Source: Mycolicibacterium hippocampi (GTDB lineage Bacteria; Actinomycetota; Actinomycetes; Mycobacteriales; Mycobacteriaceae). Taken from it: a stretch of DNA of 64,000 nucleotides. Below the pieces are notes generated by a model. The model searched no databases. It was not told the DNA's origin and saw nothing but the letters and a program-made list of their open reading frames with translations. Made by a program: the position numbers and the translations under genes. Within the stretch, counting starts at the first letter, position 1; the number at the start of each line of letters is the position of its first letter. Of the stretch, positions 32,419 to 41,385 are shown in pieces. The DNA is taken from assembly GCF_010723735.1 (NCBI RefSeq), contig NZ_BLLB01000002.1, positions 3,906,001-3,970,000 on the forward strand. The letters are read 5' to 3'.

Positions 32419-33339
32419 CTACCGGGTCGGTTGCGCGCCCAATCCGGCGAAGTAATGCCCGGCGTTGAGGTCTTCGAGCAGGGTCGGATGTTGGGGTCTC
32501 CACCCCAGCAGCTGCTGAGTGATCCGGCTCGACGTCGGATTGTCCAGTGAGGCAACCCAACCGATGAATCCCAGCTGTTCCGAGGCTTCCTCCGGGGTGA
32601 CGCTGACAGCCGGAACGCCGAGGTGCTCACCGATGACCCGGGCAATCTCCCGGAAGGCGATCCCCTCCTCGGCGGTTCCGTGCAGCCGTGTCCCGGCCGG
32701 GGCGTGCTCCAGCGCCAAACGGTACAGCCGCGCCGCATCCAGATTGTGCACCGCGGGCCAACGGTTGGCTCCGTCGCCGACATAGATGGCCTGCCCCGTC
32801 TTTCGCGCATTCTCGATGAGCGTCGGGATGAATCCGTGATGATCGGTGGGGCCGTGCACCGTGGGCGCCAACCGGAGGACCGACGCGCGGACTCCCTGTG
32901 CGGCCAGCGCGAGGGTGGCGTTCTCCGAAGGCGCACGTGCGCCCTGCGGGCTCGGTTCGGTCTCCTCGGTGCCCACGGCGCTCGACGCGCCGGTGGCCAG
33001 CATCGCGGTGCCGGACGTGTTGAGGAACGGCTTTCCGGAACCGACCAACGCCGCCCCCATCGCCTTCACCGCCTCCAGATCGGCCTCCGCGGCACCGGCG
33101 TAGTCACCGAAATCGTGCTTGAACGCAAGGTGAATCACGCCGTCGGCCACGCCGGCGGCACGGGCCAACACATCGACATCGTCCAGCGTGCCACGGACCA
33201 CCTGTCCCCCGGCCGCCGTCACCGATTGCGCGGCTGCGTCGGAACGGGCCAGACCCGAAACCTCATGACCGTTGTCCAGCAACTCGCGAACGACCAGCGA
33301 ACCGATGTGCCCAGAAGCACCCGTGACGAAAACACGCAT
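32419..33339 (-). CDS. NAD(P)-dependent epimerase/SDR family oxidoreductase
   Basis: A 306-residue extended-SDR/NmrA-like protein. RVFVTGASGHIGSLVVREL is the dinucleotide-binding loop with GxxGxxG; GVIHLAFKHDFGDY follows. The usual YxxxK is not obvious, placing it with the atypical epimerase-like reductases. The ATG at 33339 has AAAGGA 9 nt upstream; the longer frame to 33405 would run through the operators. It is divergent from a TetR gene whose paired operators lie immediately upstream, so it is its likely target. Confidence 0.88.
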   Translation of the reverse strand: MRVFVTGASGHIGSLVVRELLDNGHEVSGLARSDAAAQSVTAAGGQVVRGTLDDVDVLARAAGVADGVIHLAFKHDFGDYAGAAEADLEAVKAMGAALVGSGKPFLNTSGTAMLATGASSAVGTEETEPSPQGARAPSENATLALAAQGVRASVLRLAPTVHGPTDHHGFIPTLIENARKTGQAIYVGDGANRWPAVHNLDAARLYRLALEHAPAGTRLHGTAEEGIAFREIARVIGEHLGVPAVSVTPEEASEQLGFIGWVASLDNPTSSRITQQLLGWRPQHPTLLEDLNAGHYFAGLGAQPTR

Positions 33340-33357
33340 CGCTATTCCTTTCATCAG

Positions 33358-33416
33358 GATGTCAGCAACTGACATCAGCCTACGTCTGATGTCAGCACCT
33401 GTCATCCCCGTACTAT
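33358..33416. promoter_or_regulatory. Two TetR operators and TetR promoter
   Basis: Perfect inverted repeat GATGTCAG-caa-CTGACATC (33358-33376) and a near-copy GATGTCAG-cac-CTGTCATC (33388-33406), centres 30 bp apart, about three helical turns. A -10 box TACTAT (33411-33416) follows; the TetR ATG at 33423 is 6 nt further, so that transcript is predicted leaderless and self-repressed. Confidence 0.75.
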
Positions 33417-33422
33417 TCCCCC

Positions 33423-33983
33423 ATGGGTCGATGGGAGCCGGATGCGCAGGGACGCCTCGAGCGTGCCGCGCTCGACCTCTACGCCGAGCGCGGGTTCGAC
33501 CACACCACTGTCGCCGAGATCGCCCAGCGCGCAGGCGTCACCGAGCGCACGTTCTTCCGGCATTTCACCGACAAACGCGAAGTGCTGTTCCGCGGCGACG
33601 AACTCGCTCGCATCATCGTCGGCACCTTGACGGCCGCATCCGAGTCCTTGGCACCGCTGGACGCGGTCACCGCCGCTTTCGAATCAACTGCCGATTTCTT
33701 TGACGCCCGCCGGCCGTACTCCAAGAAGCGCCGGGCCGTCATCGACGCGAACCCGGCGCTACAAGAACGCGAATTGATCAAGCTCGCATCGATTTCCACG
33801 ATGGTCGGCGAAGCGCTCCGCGGTCGCGGCGTCCCCGAACCCGCGGCCAGCCTGACCGCCGAAGCGGGCACTGCGGTGTTCAAGGTCGCCTTCGAGCGCT
33901 GGCTCGATGACCCCGCAGAACGCAGCATCGCCGTGCACATCCGCGAGACGGCGGCCCACCTGCGATCAGTGACACGCCGCTAG
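33423..33983 (+). CDS. TetR-family repressor, divergent from the epimerase
   Basis: A 186-residue TetR regulator. The HTH is TTVAEIAQRAGVTERTFFRHF, preceded by ALDLYAERGFDH. The C-terminal domain contains SISTMVGEALRGRGV and FKVAFERWLDDP, as in TetR proteins controlling adjacent reductases. Its own promoter overlaps the second operator, indicating autoregulation. No ligand can be proposed beyond that it is likely to be connected with the epimerase reaction. Confidence 0.9.
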   Translation: MGRWEPDAQGRLERAALDLYAERGFDHTTVAEIAQRAGVTERTFFRHFTDKREVLFRGDELARIIVGTLTAASESLAPLDAVTAAFESTADFFDARRPYSKKRRAVIDANPALQERELIKLASISTMVGEALRGRGVPEPAASLTAEAGTAVFKVAFERWLDDPAERSIAVHIRETAAHLRSVTRR

Positions 33984-34007
33984 GCATTCCCCCGCCCAAG
34001 CTACTAG

Positions 34008-34217
34008 TGGCTGCTGCGCCGTGACCGGGTTCTCGTCGGCCAATTCCTGGCAGCGTTCTTCGTCTTGATCGTTCCCGGCACCCTGGCGCAGTACCTCAAC
34101 CACGTCGACGCCTTCAACCTGAACAGCGATACCAGTCGCTTTGTGCTTCTGTTGTTTCAGCCGGTGCTGATCGCCTTCACCCTGTGGTCGACCGGTATCC
34201 CGAAGAACAAGCGCTGA
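34008..34217 (+). pseudogene. C-terminal remnant of a small membrane protein
   Basis: An open frame of 69 codons beginning right after an in-frame TAG and lacking any early start codon: WLLRRDRVLVGQFLAAFFVL, then GTLAQYLNHVDAFNLNSD and a second hydrophobic segment VLLLFQPVLIAFTLWSTG, ending in a normal stop. Two predicted membrane helices separated by a polar loop are typical of the C-terminal half of small actinobacterial integral membrane proteins. The N-terminal part is missing, and the upstream gene is a TetR, so it is a truncated relic. Confidence 0.6.
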
Positions 34218-34229
34218 CGCCGCTGTCGA

Positions 34230-34694
34230 TCAGGCTGAAGTAGCCGAGGCAAGTCGGCCGAGCGTATCGTCGAGCTGTTCCTTGGTTACCAGAGGGAACT
34301 TGACCTTCTCGAGCAGCTTTTTGTCGGTGACCTTCGACCAGTCATAGGTGTGGCGCACCAACGTCTCACCGGGTCCTTGAGCTTCCAACTCCCACAGCCA
34401 CTCCCAGCCCGGAGGCTCAGTGCCCGCAGGCGCCGTCTTCCAGGCCAGTAGCTTGTCCTTCGCGTAGCCGGACACGTGGTTGTCGGTCTTGTACTCGCCG
34501 CCCATGTGGCTGCCCTGCATGTTCATCGTGAACACCTGGCCGACTTCTTGGATCCGATCGGCGTGGTCCACGCTGCGGATGAACCCGGATCCATCGAGTT
34601 CCGGGTGCCGTTGGGGGTTGGAGAGGATGTCGAAAACCGCGTCGACGGGCGCATCGATGGTCCGTTCGACGGTGACCTTAGTGTTGTCGCTCAT
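34230..34694 (-). CDS. SRPBCC-family (polyketide cyclase/dehydrase-like) protein
   Basis: A 154-residue START-fold protein: KVTVERTIDAPVDAVFDILSNPQRHPELDG (start and end of the conserved opening), a middle part MNMQGSHMGGEYKTDNHVSG, and RHTYDWSKVTDKKLLEKV before the C-terminal helix. The ATG at 34694 has GGAGGG 5 nt upstream. The fold binds hydrophobic ligands; catalysis cannot be inferred. It stands alone and converges with the membrane-protein remnant. Confidence 0.85.
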   Translation of the reverse strand: MSDNTKVTVERTIDAPVDAVFDILSNPQRHPELDGSGFIRSVDHADRIQEVGQVFTMNMQGSHMGGEYKTDNHVSGYAKDKLLAWKTAPAGTEPPGWEWLWELEAQGPGETLVRHTYDWSKVTDKKLLEKVKFPLVTKEQLDDTLGRLASATSA

Positions 34695-34766
34695 CCCTCC
34701 ACAGTGCCCCATAACCGCTCATTGCTAAACCAGGGGAAGTGCTGCACCGGGAAATGGGACGCCCCC

Positions 34767-35366
34767 CTATTCGACGGGCCACCGTTCGGTGATCATCTCG
34801 GTCATCGCGTCCACCCACGCGTCGTCGAGCGCCGCGTCATGGCGGATCAGGATGCGGAAGATTGCGCTGCCCGCCACAACTTCAGCGAGCATGGGCAGGT
34901 CGTCGTCGCCGCGACGGTGCTGCCCGAACCGGGTTTCGAAGTCCGCCAGATTGCCGGTGAGCCTCGCAATCATCATGTTGTGCACACTCGGGTCGGCGAC
35001 GGTATCGGCGATCAGCCCCGGCAGCGCCACCCGCACTTCGGGCCGGTCGAACATCGCACGGGTGGTTTCGACCAGCGCCCGGATGTCCTGACGGATGTCG
35101 CCGGAGCCACTCGGGGCGGAGATGACCTCGTCGGACAGCACTGCTTCGTGAACGAGGTGGACCTTGCCTGACCAGCGCCGGTAGATCGCAGCGGTGGTCG
35201 TCCCGGCACGGGCGGCAATCGCGGACAGCGACAGCGCGGAGTAACCGGTCTCGAGGATCAATTCCCGGGTGGCCGCGACGATCGCGGCGTCGATCCTGCC
35301 GTCCCGGGGCCTCCCCGGCGCCGGCCGGGCGGGCGCCTTGCCATCGATGCGCTGATCTGCTGTCAT
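34767..35366 (-). CDS. TetR-family repressor, divergent from the AttH/LLM/PEP-synthase operon
   Basis: A 199-residue TetR regulator with a basic, Pro-rich N-terminal arm (KAPARPAPGRPRDGRID) and HTH LSLSAIAARAGTTTAAIYRRW. The C-terminal part (TTRAMFDRPEVRVALPGLIADT, GSAIFRILIRHD) is of the TetR_C_16-like group. It is divergent from the three-gene operon starting at 35418 with a 51-bp gap, so it is a strong candidate for its repressor. Confidence 0.88.
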   Translation of the reverse strand: MTADQRIDGKAPARPAPGRPRDGRIDAAIVAATRELILETGYSALSLSAIAARAGTTTAAIYRRWSGKVHLVHEAVLSDEVISAPSGSGDIRQDIRALVETTRAMFDRPEVRVALPGLIADTVADPSVHNMMIARLTGNLADFETRFGQHRRGDDDLPMLAEVVAGSAIFRILIRHDAALDDAWVDAMTEMITERWPVE

Positions 35367-35417
35367 GTTCCTAGCCTATTTTCAATACAGGATGCATCGT
35401 ATCTTAACGGAGAGCAT

Positions 35418-36533
35418 GTGAATCTCAGCCCGCTCGACGAGTACCCGATCCACCAGACGCCGTCGCCGATCGGTTTCCCGGCGACCTCGGATCGCAATTT
35501 CTACGATCGGTCCTACTTCAATGTGCTCGATCGTGACGGCCGATTCATGGCGCTCACCGGAATCGGCTACTACCCGCGGCTCGGCGTCAAAGACGCCTAT
35601 TTCCTGGTCCGCCGCGGCGACACCCAGACGGCCGTGCACTTCAGCGATGCAATCGACGACGACCGCCTCCACCAACACGTCAACGGGTACCGCCTCGAGG
35701 TCGTCAAACCGCTGCAGGAGCTGCACCTCACTGTGGCCGAGACCGAGGGCATCTCCGCAGACCTGACTTGGCGTGGCTTGTTCCCCGCCGCCCTGGAGCG
35801 CCCCCACGAAATGCTCACCGAGCGGCGAGTCACGTTGCAGGCGTGCCGTTTTGCCCAAGTCGGGACGTGGCAGGGCTGGATCGACGTAGACGGGGACCGG
35901 TTGACGGTCGACCACGACACCAGCGTGGCCAGCCGCGACCGATCCTGGGGAATCCGACCGGTCGGTGAGCCAGAGCCGGCCGGTCGCCCCGACGCCGCGT
36001 TCCGCGGGATGTGGTGGCTCTACCTGCCGTTGGCCTTCGACGACTACCAACTGTTCCTGATCCTGCAGGAGGATCCCGACGGTCACCGCAGCCTCTACGA
36101 CTGCACCCGGCGCTGGCGTGACGGCACCGTCGAACAGCTCGACGGTGTGCGTGCCACGATCCACTACCGGCCCGGAACGCGGATCCCACACGGCGCCCAT
36201 GTGGAGTTCATGAACCGGGACGGGGACCGGATCCAACTCGACGTCGAGTCGAAGCTGTTCGCTCCCATCGCCTTCGGGTCGGGCTACGGCGGTGATTCGT
36301 CGTGGGGGCATGGCACCTGGAAGGACGGACCGTTTGCCGAACGGGTCAGCTTCGACCTGACGGACCCCGCGGTGATGGCCAGAGCACCCTTCAGCCTCAT
36401 CGACCATGTCGGTAAGGCGGTGTGCACCGAAGCCGACGGACAGACCCGCGAGGGCGCAGGGTTGTTCGAGCACGGTGTCATCGGCCCGCACCACCCGTCG
36501 GGGTTCTCCGACTGGACCGACGTGGCGGATTAG
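35418..36533 (+). CDS. Conserved AttH/DUF7064-like lipocalin-fold protein
   Basis: A 371-residue protein rich in beta strands and aromatic residues. Segments such as FYDRSYFNVLDRDGRFMALTG, RRGDTQTAVHFSDAIDDD, RGMWWLYLPLAFDDYQLFLI and KLFAPIAFGSGYG fit the actinobacterial AttH-like (hydroxyneurosporene synthase-related) lipocalin-fold family. Members often sit beside steroid or terpenoid metabolism genes; the activity is unproven. GTG start with ACGGAGAG upstream. First gene of an operon with an LLM oxidoreductase (9-bp gap) and a PEP-utilising enzyme. Confidence 0.75.
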   Translation: MNLSPLDEYPIHQTPSPIGFPATSDRNFYDRSYFNVLDRDGRFMALTGIGYYPRLGVKDAYFLVRRGDTQTAVHFSDAIDDDRLHQHVNGYRLEVVKPLQELHLTVAETEGISADLTWRGLFPAALERPHEMLTERRVTLQACRFAQVGTWQGWIDVDGDRLTVDHDTSVASRDRSWGIRPVGEPEPAGRPDAAFRGMWWLYLPLAFDDYQLFLILQEDPDGHRSLYDCTRRWRDGTVEQLDGVRATIHYRPGTRIPHGAHVEFMNRDGDRIQLDVESKLFAPIAFGSGYGGDSSWGHGTWKDGPFAERVSFDLTDPAVMARAPFSLIDHVGKAVCTEADGQTREGAGLFEHGVIGPHHPSGFSDWTDVAD

Positions 36534-36542
36534 GGGCGCGGC

Positions 36543-37532
36543 ATGAAGGTCATGACAGCGTTGTTCGGACCCACCGACGCCATCGAACGGGCCGAACTCC
36601 TGCGGGAGGCCGGCGCGTCCGGCGTGTTCACCTTCGAGGGCCCGTTCGACGTGTTCACCCCCCTGGTTCTGGCGTCTACGGTCAAGGGTCTCGACGTGAT
36701 GTCGAACGTCGCGATCGCGCTCCCCCGCAACCCGATCCAGCTCGCCCATCAAGCCAACGATCTGCAGCTGCTCACCGAGGGCCGGTTCACCCTGGGCCTG
36801 GGTACGCAGATCCGTGCCCAGATCGAGAAGCGCTACGGGGCCGAGTTCGACCGTCCGGTCGCGCGGATGAAGGAGATGGTGGGGGCGCTGCGCGCGATCT
36901 TCGCCACGTGGAACACCGGTGAGCGACTCGATTTCCGCGGCGAGTACTACCGCCACACCTTGATGACGCCGACGTTCGTCCCCGGGCCCAACCCGTTCGG
37001 GCCGCCGCCGATCTATCTCGGGGCGCTGGGACCGCGACTGACCCGGGCGACCGCGGAGGTGGCCGACGGTCTGCTGGTGATGCCGTTCGGGTCCAAGCGG
37101 TTCCTGCAGGAGACCACGCTGCCGGCCGTGCGCGAAGGGTTGACCGCGGCGGGGCGCAGCGAGGACGACTTCGCGGTGGTGCCCGAAATCATCGTCTCAG
37201 TCGGCTCCGAGAAAGACCCGGACCACACTTCGACGCGAATGTTGTTGGCGTTCTATGGTTCCACGCCCGCCTACCGCCCGGTGCTCGATGCCCACGGATG
37301 GGGCGACCTGCAGCCGGAACTCAACACGATGTCCAAACAGGGCCGCTGGCAGGAGATGGCCACCCTCATCGACGACGAGATCCTGCACACCATCGCCGCC
37401 TGCGGCACCTTGGCCGAGGTGGCCGCCCACATCCGCGACCGCGTCGAGGGGGTGTCGGACCGGATCTGCCTGTACCAGCCGGGCCCCATCGCGGTCGACG
37501 CCCTCGCCGAGATCGTGGATGCGCTGAGCTGA
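36543..37532 (+). CDS. LLM-class F420-dependent oxidoreductase (TIGR03617-like)
   Basis: A 329-residue luciferase-like protein: KVMTALFGPTDAIERAELLREAGASGVF, LASTVKGLDVMSNVAIALPRNPIQLAHQA (start and end), LLTEGRFTLGLGTQIRAQIEKRYG and PIYLGALGPRLTRATAEVADGL. This is the mycobacterial group that uses F420. It begins 9 nt after the preceding gene and ends 4 nt before the next, so all three are co-transcribed. The likely task is a hydride transfer step on the operon's substrate (inference). Confidence 0.88.
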   Translation: MKVMTALFGPTDAIERAELLREAGASGVFTFEGPFDVFTPLVLASTVKGLDVMSNVAIALPRNPIQLAHQANDLQLLTEGRFTLGLGTQIRAQIEKRYGAEFDRPVARMKEMVGALRAIFATWNTGERLDFRGEYYRHTLMTPTFVPGPNPFGPPPIYLGALGPRLTRATAEVADGLLVMPFGSKRFLQETTLPAVREGLTAAGRSEDDFAVVPEIIVSVGSEKDPDHTSTRMLLAFYGSTPAYRPVLDAHGWGDLQPELNTMSKQGRWQEMATLIDDEILHTIAACGTLAEVAAHIRDRVEGVSDRICLYQPGPIAVDALAEIVDALS

Positions 37533-37536
37533 CGAC

Positions 37537-39912
37537 ATGGCACCGACAACAATCGAATTCGACGACATCACCGACGCCCGGTTCGGCGGTAAAGCGGCCG
37601 GACTTGCCGAACTGCGGCGCCTCGGGCTCGCGGTACCCGTGGGCTTCGTCCTCGCCGATGCCTCCGCCCACGATGCCTGCGACGCAGCGACGGACAGGTT
37701 CTCGCAGATGGCAGCAGACGGCGCCACCCCGGTGGCCGTCCGGTCCTCGGCGGTCGGGGAAGACGGTGACGACCAGTCGTTCGCCGGCCAGTACGACACC
37801 GTGCTCAATGTCGACTCCGTCGACGGCTTCGCCGCCGCGGTGCGCAAGTGCGCTGCCTCCGTGGGTTCCCGGCGTGCCTCGTCCTACAGCGGCGACGCCA
37901 CGGCCCCCATGAACGTCGTCGTCCAGCAGATGGTCGACGCCCGCGCTGCCGGCGTGGTGTTCACCGCGGACCCGGCGACGGGGCGACGCGACCTCATGGT
38001 GATCGACGCCATCGCCGGGCTCGGAGAAGCCCTCGTCGACGGCACGGCCTCCCCCGACCACATCGTGCTGGACGCCGACGGCTCGCCCGTCGTGCACGAG
38101 GTGGGCCGCGTTGCGGTCCTGTCCGCCGAAGAAGTCGCCGAGATCCGTTCCGGTGCAATTAGTGCTGCGCAACACTGGGGTAGGCCACTGGATCTCGAAT
38201 GGGCCATCGACCGATCCGGGAAACTGTGGTGGCTGCAGGCGCGCCCGATCACCACCCTGCCCGGCGATCTCAACGAGATGGACTCGCCGGTGGCCGGCGC
38301 GACGCACGTCTACACCCGCTGCAACATCGGTGAGATGATGCCCGGCGCGTTCTGCCCCTTGACCGCAGCGGTTTCCGGATACGCCATCGACTTCGCGATG
38401 CAGACGACGCAGGTGGTGGCTCGAGCCCAGGAAAGCTACGAAAAGCCTTGGCTTCAGGTCGGCTACTTCTACGGACACATGTTCTTGAACATGACCGAGG
38501 GCACGGCGTTGAGCTCGGGCATCCTGGGCAACTCGCTCCAGCAGTTCTCCATGTCGATCTGCGGCCGGGTGATCGACGAGCTGGAACCCAAACCTCCGGA
38601 ACCCTTCACCCGCAAGTTCGTCAACACGATCCGGCTCACCTCTCATGCCCTGTCCGCCGGGCCGGCCATCCGCAGACTCGGAAGCCAGATTGCCGGGTTC
38701 CGGATCCCCACCAGTGACGATCCCCGAGTTGTGCTGCAACAGTTGGAGTCCGGGGTCGAAACATACTGCGATGTCACGTTGACCCACGTGCGGTCGTCGT
38801 CCCGTGCCGCAGTGGCTGCCAACATCCTCGAGAGCTTCCTTGTCAAACAGGCGGTGAAAGACGGACACAGCGAGGAAGAAGGCCGAGCCGAGGCCATGCG
38901 GCTGATGGCGGGAGCCTCGGACGTCGAGAGCGCGATGATGCTCGACGAGCTCCAGGCCGTCGTCCGTGCCATCGCCGCCGACGCCCCTGCCGCCGAACGT
39001 TTCTCGTCGGCCGCACCGGACGATGCGGTCACCGCGCTGCGGGCCGCTGACAGCCCCAGCGGGATCGCGTTGCGGCAGTTCCTGCTGCGACACGGCCACC
39101 GCGGCTACCGCGAGCTGTGCATGCGCGACCCTTCCTGGGCCGACGACCCAGGCGGCCTGGGAGCGATGATGCAGGTGATGCTGGGAGCGGTTCGGGAACC
39201 GACCGCCCGCGGGCCGGCGCCCAGCGCGGCCGATGCACCGACGTCGCGGTCCGTCAGGGTTCTCGCCCGCCTGGCGCAGGGTGGCGCGCGTGGCCGTGAG
39301 GAGACGAAGTCCAAGATGGCGCTGATGGCGCACGCGCTCAAACGCGGCTACCGCCATCTGGGCGAGGTGCTGGCCAGATCAGGTCGGTTGCCCGACGCCG
39401 ACCTGGTGTTCTTCTTCGACCGGGACGAGTTGGCTGATCTCGTCGGCGAGCCGGACACCACCGCACTCGCGCAACGCGCGCAGCGGCGCCGCGAGGCATT
39501 GGCGTTCCAGGACTCCCTCGAGTTCGACGACGTCTACGTGGGCCGGCCCACGCCGGTCGTGACGCCGCCGCCGAACGCGTGCGGCGACGACCGGATAGTC
39601 GGCCGACCCGCCAGCCGCGGCGTGGTGGAAGGTACCGTCCGCGTGGCGAAGTCGATCCAGGATGCCCGTGACGTGCAGCGTGGCGAGATCCTGGTCGCAC
39701 CGGTGACCGACGTCGGGTGGACGCCGTACTTCACCGTGATCACCGCACTGGTCACCGATATCGGCAGCTCGGTGTCACACGGCGCCGTGGTAGCACGGGA
39801 GTATGGCCTGCCCTGCGTGGTCAACACCCTGGTGGCCACCCGGGTCCTCGCGACCGGCGACCGGGTGCGGGTCGACGGTGACCGCGGTCTCGTCACCCGG
39901 CTGCCGCGCTGA
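37537..39912 (+). CDS. PEP-utilising phosphotransferase (PEP synthase/Rph-like)
   Basis: A 791-residue multidomain enzyme. Residues 1-250 are the PPDK-type ATP-grasp: FGGKAAGLAELRRLG, VAVRSSAVGEDGDDQSFAGQYDT, and DLEWAIDRSGKLWWLQARPI. A long middle region follows (ELCMRDPSWADDPGG), and the C-terminal swivelling domain carries the phospho-His748 in GSSVSHGAVVAREYGLP. This is the layout of rifampicin phosphotransferase and of uncharacterised PEP-synthase-like enzymes that phosphorylate small molecules with ATP. The length is near that of Rph (about 860). The substrate is unknown; context points to one shared with the LLM oxidoreductase and AttH-like protein. Confidence 0.85.
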   Translation: MAPTTIEFDDITDARFGGKAAGLAELRRLGLAVPVGFVLADASAHDACDAATDRFSQMAADGATPVAVRSSAVGEDGDDQSFAGQYDTVLNVDSVDGFAAAVRKCAASVGSRRASSYSGDATAPMNVVVQQMVDARAAGVVFTADPATGRRDLMVIDAIAGLGEALVDGTASPDHIVLDADGSPVVHEVGRVAVLSAEEVAEIRSGAISAAQHWGRPLDLEWAIDRSGKLWWLQARPITTLPGDLNEMDSPVAGATHVYTRCNIGEMMPGAFCPLTAAVSGYAIDFAMQTTQVVARAQESYEKPWLQVGYFYGHMFLNMTEGTALSSGILGNSLQQFSMSICGRVIDELEPKPPEPFTRKFVNTIRLTSHALSAGPAIRRLGSQIAGFRIPTSDDPRVVLQQLESGVETYCDVTLTHVRSSSRAAVAANILESFLVKQAVKDGHSEEEGRAEAMRLMAGASDVESAMMLDELQAVVRAIAADAPAAERFSSAAPDDAVTALRAADSPSGIALRQFLLRHGHRGYRELCMRDPSWADDPGGLGAMMQVMLGAVREPTARGPAPSAADAPTSRSVRVLARLAQGGARGREETKSKMALMAHALKRGYRHLGEVLARSGRLPDADLVFFFDRDELADLVGEPDTTALAQRAQRRREALAFQDSLEFDDVYVGRPTPVVTPPPNACGDDRIVGRPASRGVVEGTVRVAKSIQDARDVQRGEILVAPVTDVGWTPYFTVITALVTDIGSSVSHGAVVAREYGLPCVVNTLVATRVLATGDRVRVDGDRGLVTRLPR

Positions 39913-39917
39913 ATCCA

Positions 39918-41306
39918 TCACGCCGGCTCCACGCGAAACGCTTGGTGGGTGCGGAAAACACCGTGCGGGTCCCACTGCGCCCTCACAGCGTTGAGCCGCC
40001 CAGCGCTGGCGCCGAACGCTGCGGCCATCCGCGCGCTGCCCTCCGCGCCGAGGAAGTTCGGGTACGCCGCCCCCGTCGACCAGGGCACCATGTCCGTTCG
40101 GAACGCCTGCGCGACGCCGCGGCAGCGCGCGTCGTCGGCAGGGTCCTGCCACAGCAACAGGGGGTGCACGATGAACCGTGCCTGGCGCCCCGCGAGTGGC
40201 GAATGATCTGCGCCGAAACGGGTTACGGCGCCACCCCAGGGGACGATGAACAGCTGCGACGGGCCGGCCGGCAGTTCGGTCGCGCGTTCGGCGAGCACGT
40301 CGATCGCCTCGTCGGGCAGGTCGACGACATTCTCTGCGGTCCAGTAGTTCCGGTATCCCGGCGGGTCGTCGAGCGAGCACTGGAAGTCGGCGTAACCGGT
40401 CGGGCCGAAGAAGTCGGCGTCAGGGCCGAGCGCCCGAATCGGAGCCAGCGCCTGTTCACCATCTGCGAGGGCGCCCGCCCACATGCCCGCCACTGCGACC
40501 GCAGGACGACCGCGCAGGTGCTCCGGTACGTCGTCATCGTCATCCGGGGCGGTGATGCACGCGACGATCAGCGCGAGCTCCTCGGGCGCGTCGTTCATCA
40601 CGTCGCGGAATGTTCGCATCACCTCGCGAGTGCGCTCGGCGCCGAGGAGCGCGAGCCCGCCCCACACCTGCGGCCCGACCGGGTGCAGCCCCAGCTCGAG
40701 TTGGGTGACGACGCCGAAGCTGCCCCCGCCGCCCCGTAACGCCCAAAGCAGCTCGGCGTTCTCGTCCTCCGACGCGCGGACGATCCGTCCGTCCCAGGTG
40801 ACCAGCTCGGCGGCGAGGAGGTTGTCGCACGCCAGGCCGTGTTTGCGCTCGAGCCAGCCGGAACCGCCACCGAGGGTCAGTCCCGCCACCCCCGTCGTCG
40901 ACACGCGCCCGCCCGTCGTGGCCAGCCCGTGCGCCTGGGTCGCCCGGTCGACGTCGGCCCAGATCGCCCCGCCCCCGATCCGCGCGATGCGACGGTCGAC
41001 GTCGACGCCGATGTCGCTCATGCCTCGCACATCGAGGACCACACCGTCCTTACACAACGACAGGCCCGCGACCGAGTGCCCGCCGCCGCGGACCGCGATC
41101 GGCAGTGCGTGGTCCCGGGCGAACGCAAGCGCGGCAACAACGTCGTCGATGGCGACGCACTCGGCGACGAAGCGTGGCCGGGTGTCGATCATGGTGTTGA
41201 ACAACGTGCAACTGTCCTGATAGAAGGCGTCACCCGGCTCGTGCAGGCCGCCTTGCAGGCGGAACCGCAGCTCGTCGACGCTGGAGGTGATCGTGGAATT
41301 CGGCAT
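39918..41306 (-). CDS. Berberine-bridge-type FAD-linked oxidase
   Basis: A 462-residue flavoprotein: FAD_binding_4 domain with PIAVRGGGHSVAGLS (8-alpha-histidyl anchor), TTGGRVSTTGVAGLTLGGGSGWL (within which the pyrophosphate is held), GLACDNLLAAEL (Cys for a second covalent FAD bond) and a BBE tail YPNFLGAEGSARMAAAFG. Bicovalent flavin is typical of sugar and secondary-metabolite oxidases. The ATG at 41306 was chosen because upstream codons are Pro/Arg-rich and unconserved. A TPR/LuxR regulator lies immediately upstream on the same strand. Confidence 0.9.
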   Translation of the reverse strand: MPNSTITSSVDELRFRLQGGLHEPGDAFYQDSCTLFNTMIDTRPRFVAECVAIDDVVAALAFARDHALPIAVRGGGHSVAGLSLCKDGVVLDVRGMSDIGVDVDRRIARIGGGAIWADVDRATQAHGLATTGGRVSTTGVAGLTLGGGSGWLERKHGLACDNLLAAELVTWDGRIVRASEDENAELLWALRGGGGSFGVVTQLELGLHPVGPQVWGGLALLGAERTREVMRTFRDVMNDAPEELALIVACITAPDDDDDVPEHLRGRPAVAVAGMWAGALADGEQALAPIRALGPDADFFGPTGYADFQCSLDDPPGYRNYWTAENVVDLPDEAIDVLAERATELPAGPSQLFIVPWGGAVTRFGADHSPLAGRQARFIVHPLLLWQDPADDARCRGVAQAFRTDMVPWSTGAAYPNFLGAEGSARMAAAFGASAGRLNAVRAQWDPHGVFRTHQAFRVEPA

Positions 41307-41385
41307 GGGGCAAGCCTGCCGCCGTCGGCACGTCGGCACATCGCCAGAACCGGCCATGTGGCGCAATGGCCGGAACCGGCCAGGG

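Noticed and set aside
35382..36956. A 524-codon open frame on the minus strand
   Set aside because: It is opposite the AttH-like gene and the start of the LLM gene, and its translation lacks any family signature.
37366..39357. A 663-codon open frame on the minus strand
   Set aside because: It mirrors the PEP-utilising phosphotransferase, whose catalytic motifs are intact on the plus strand; the antisense product is Arg/Gly/His-rich with no recognisable domain.
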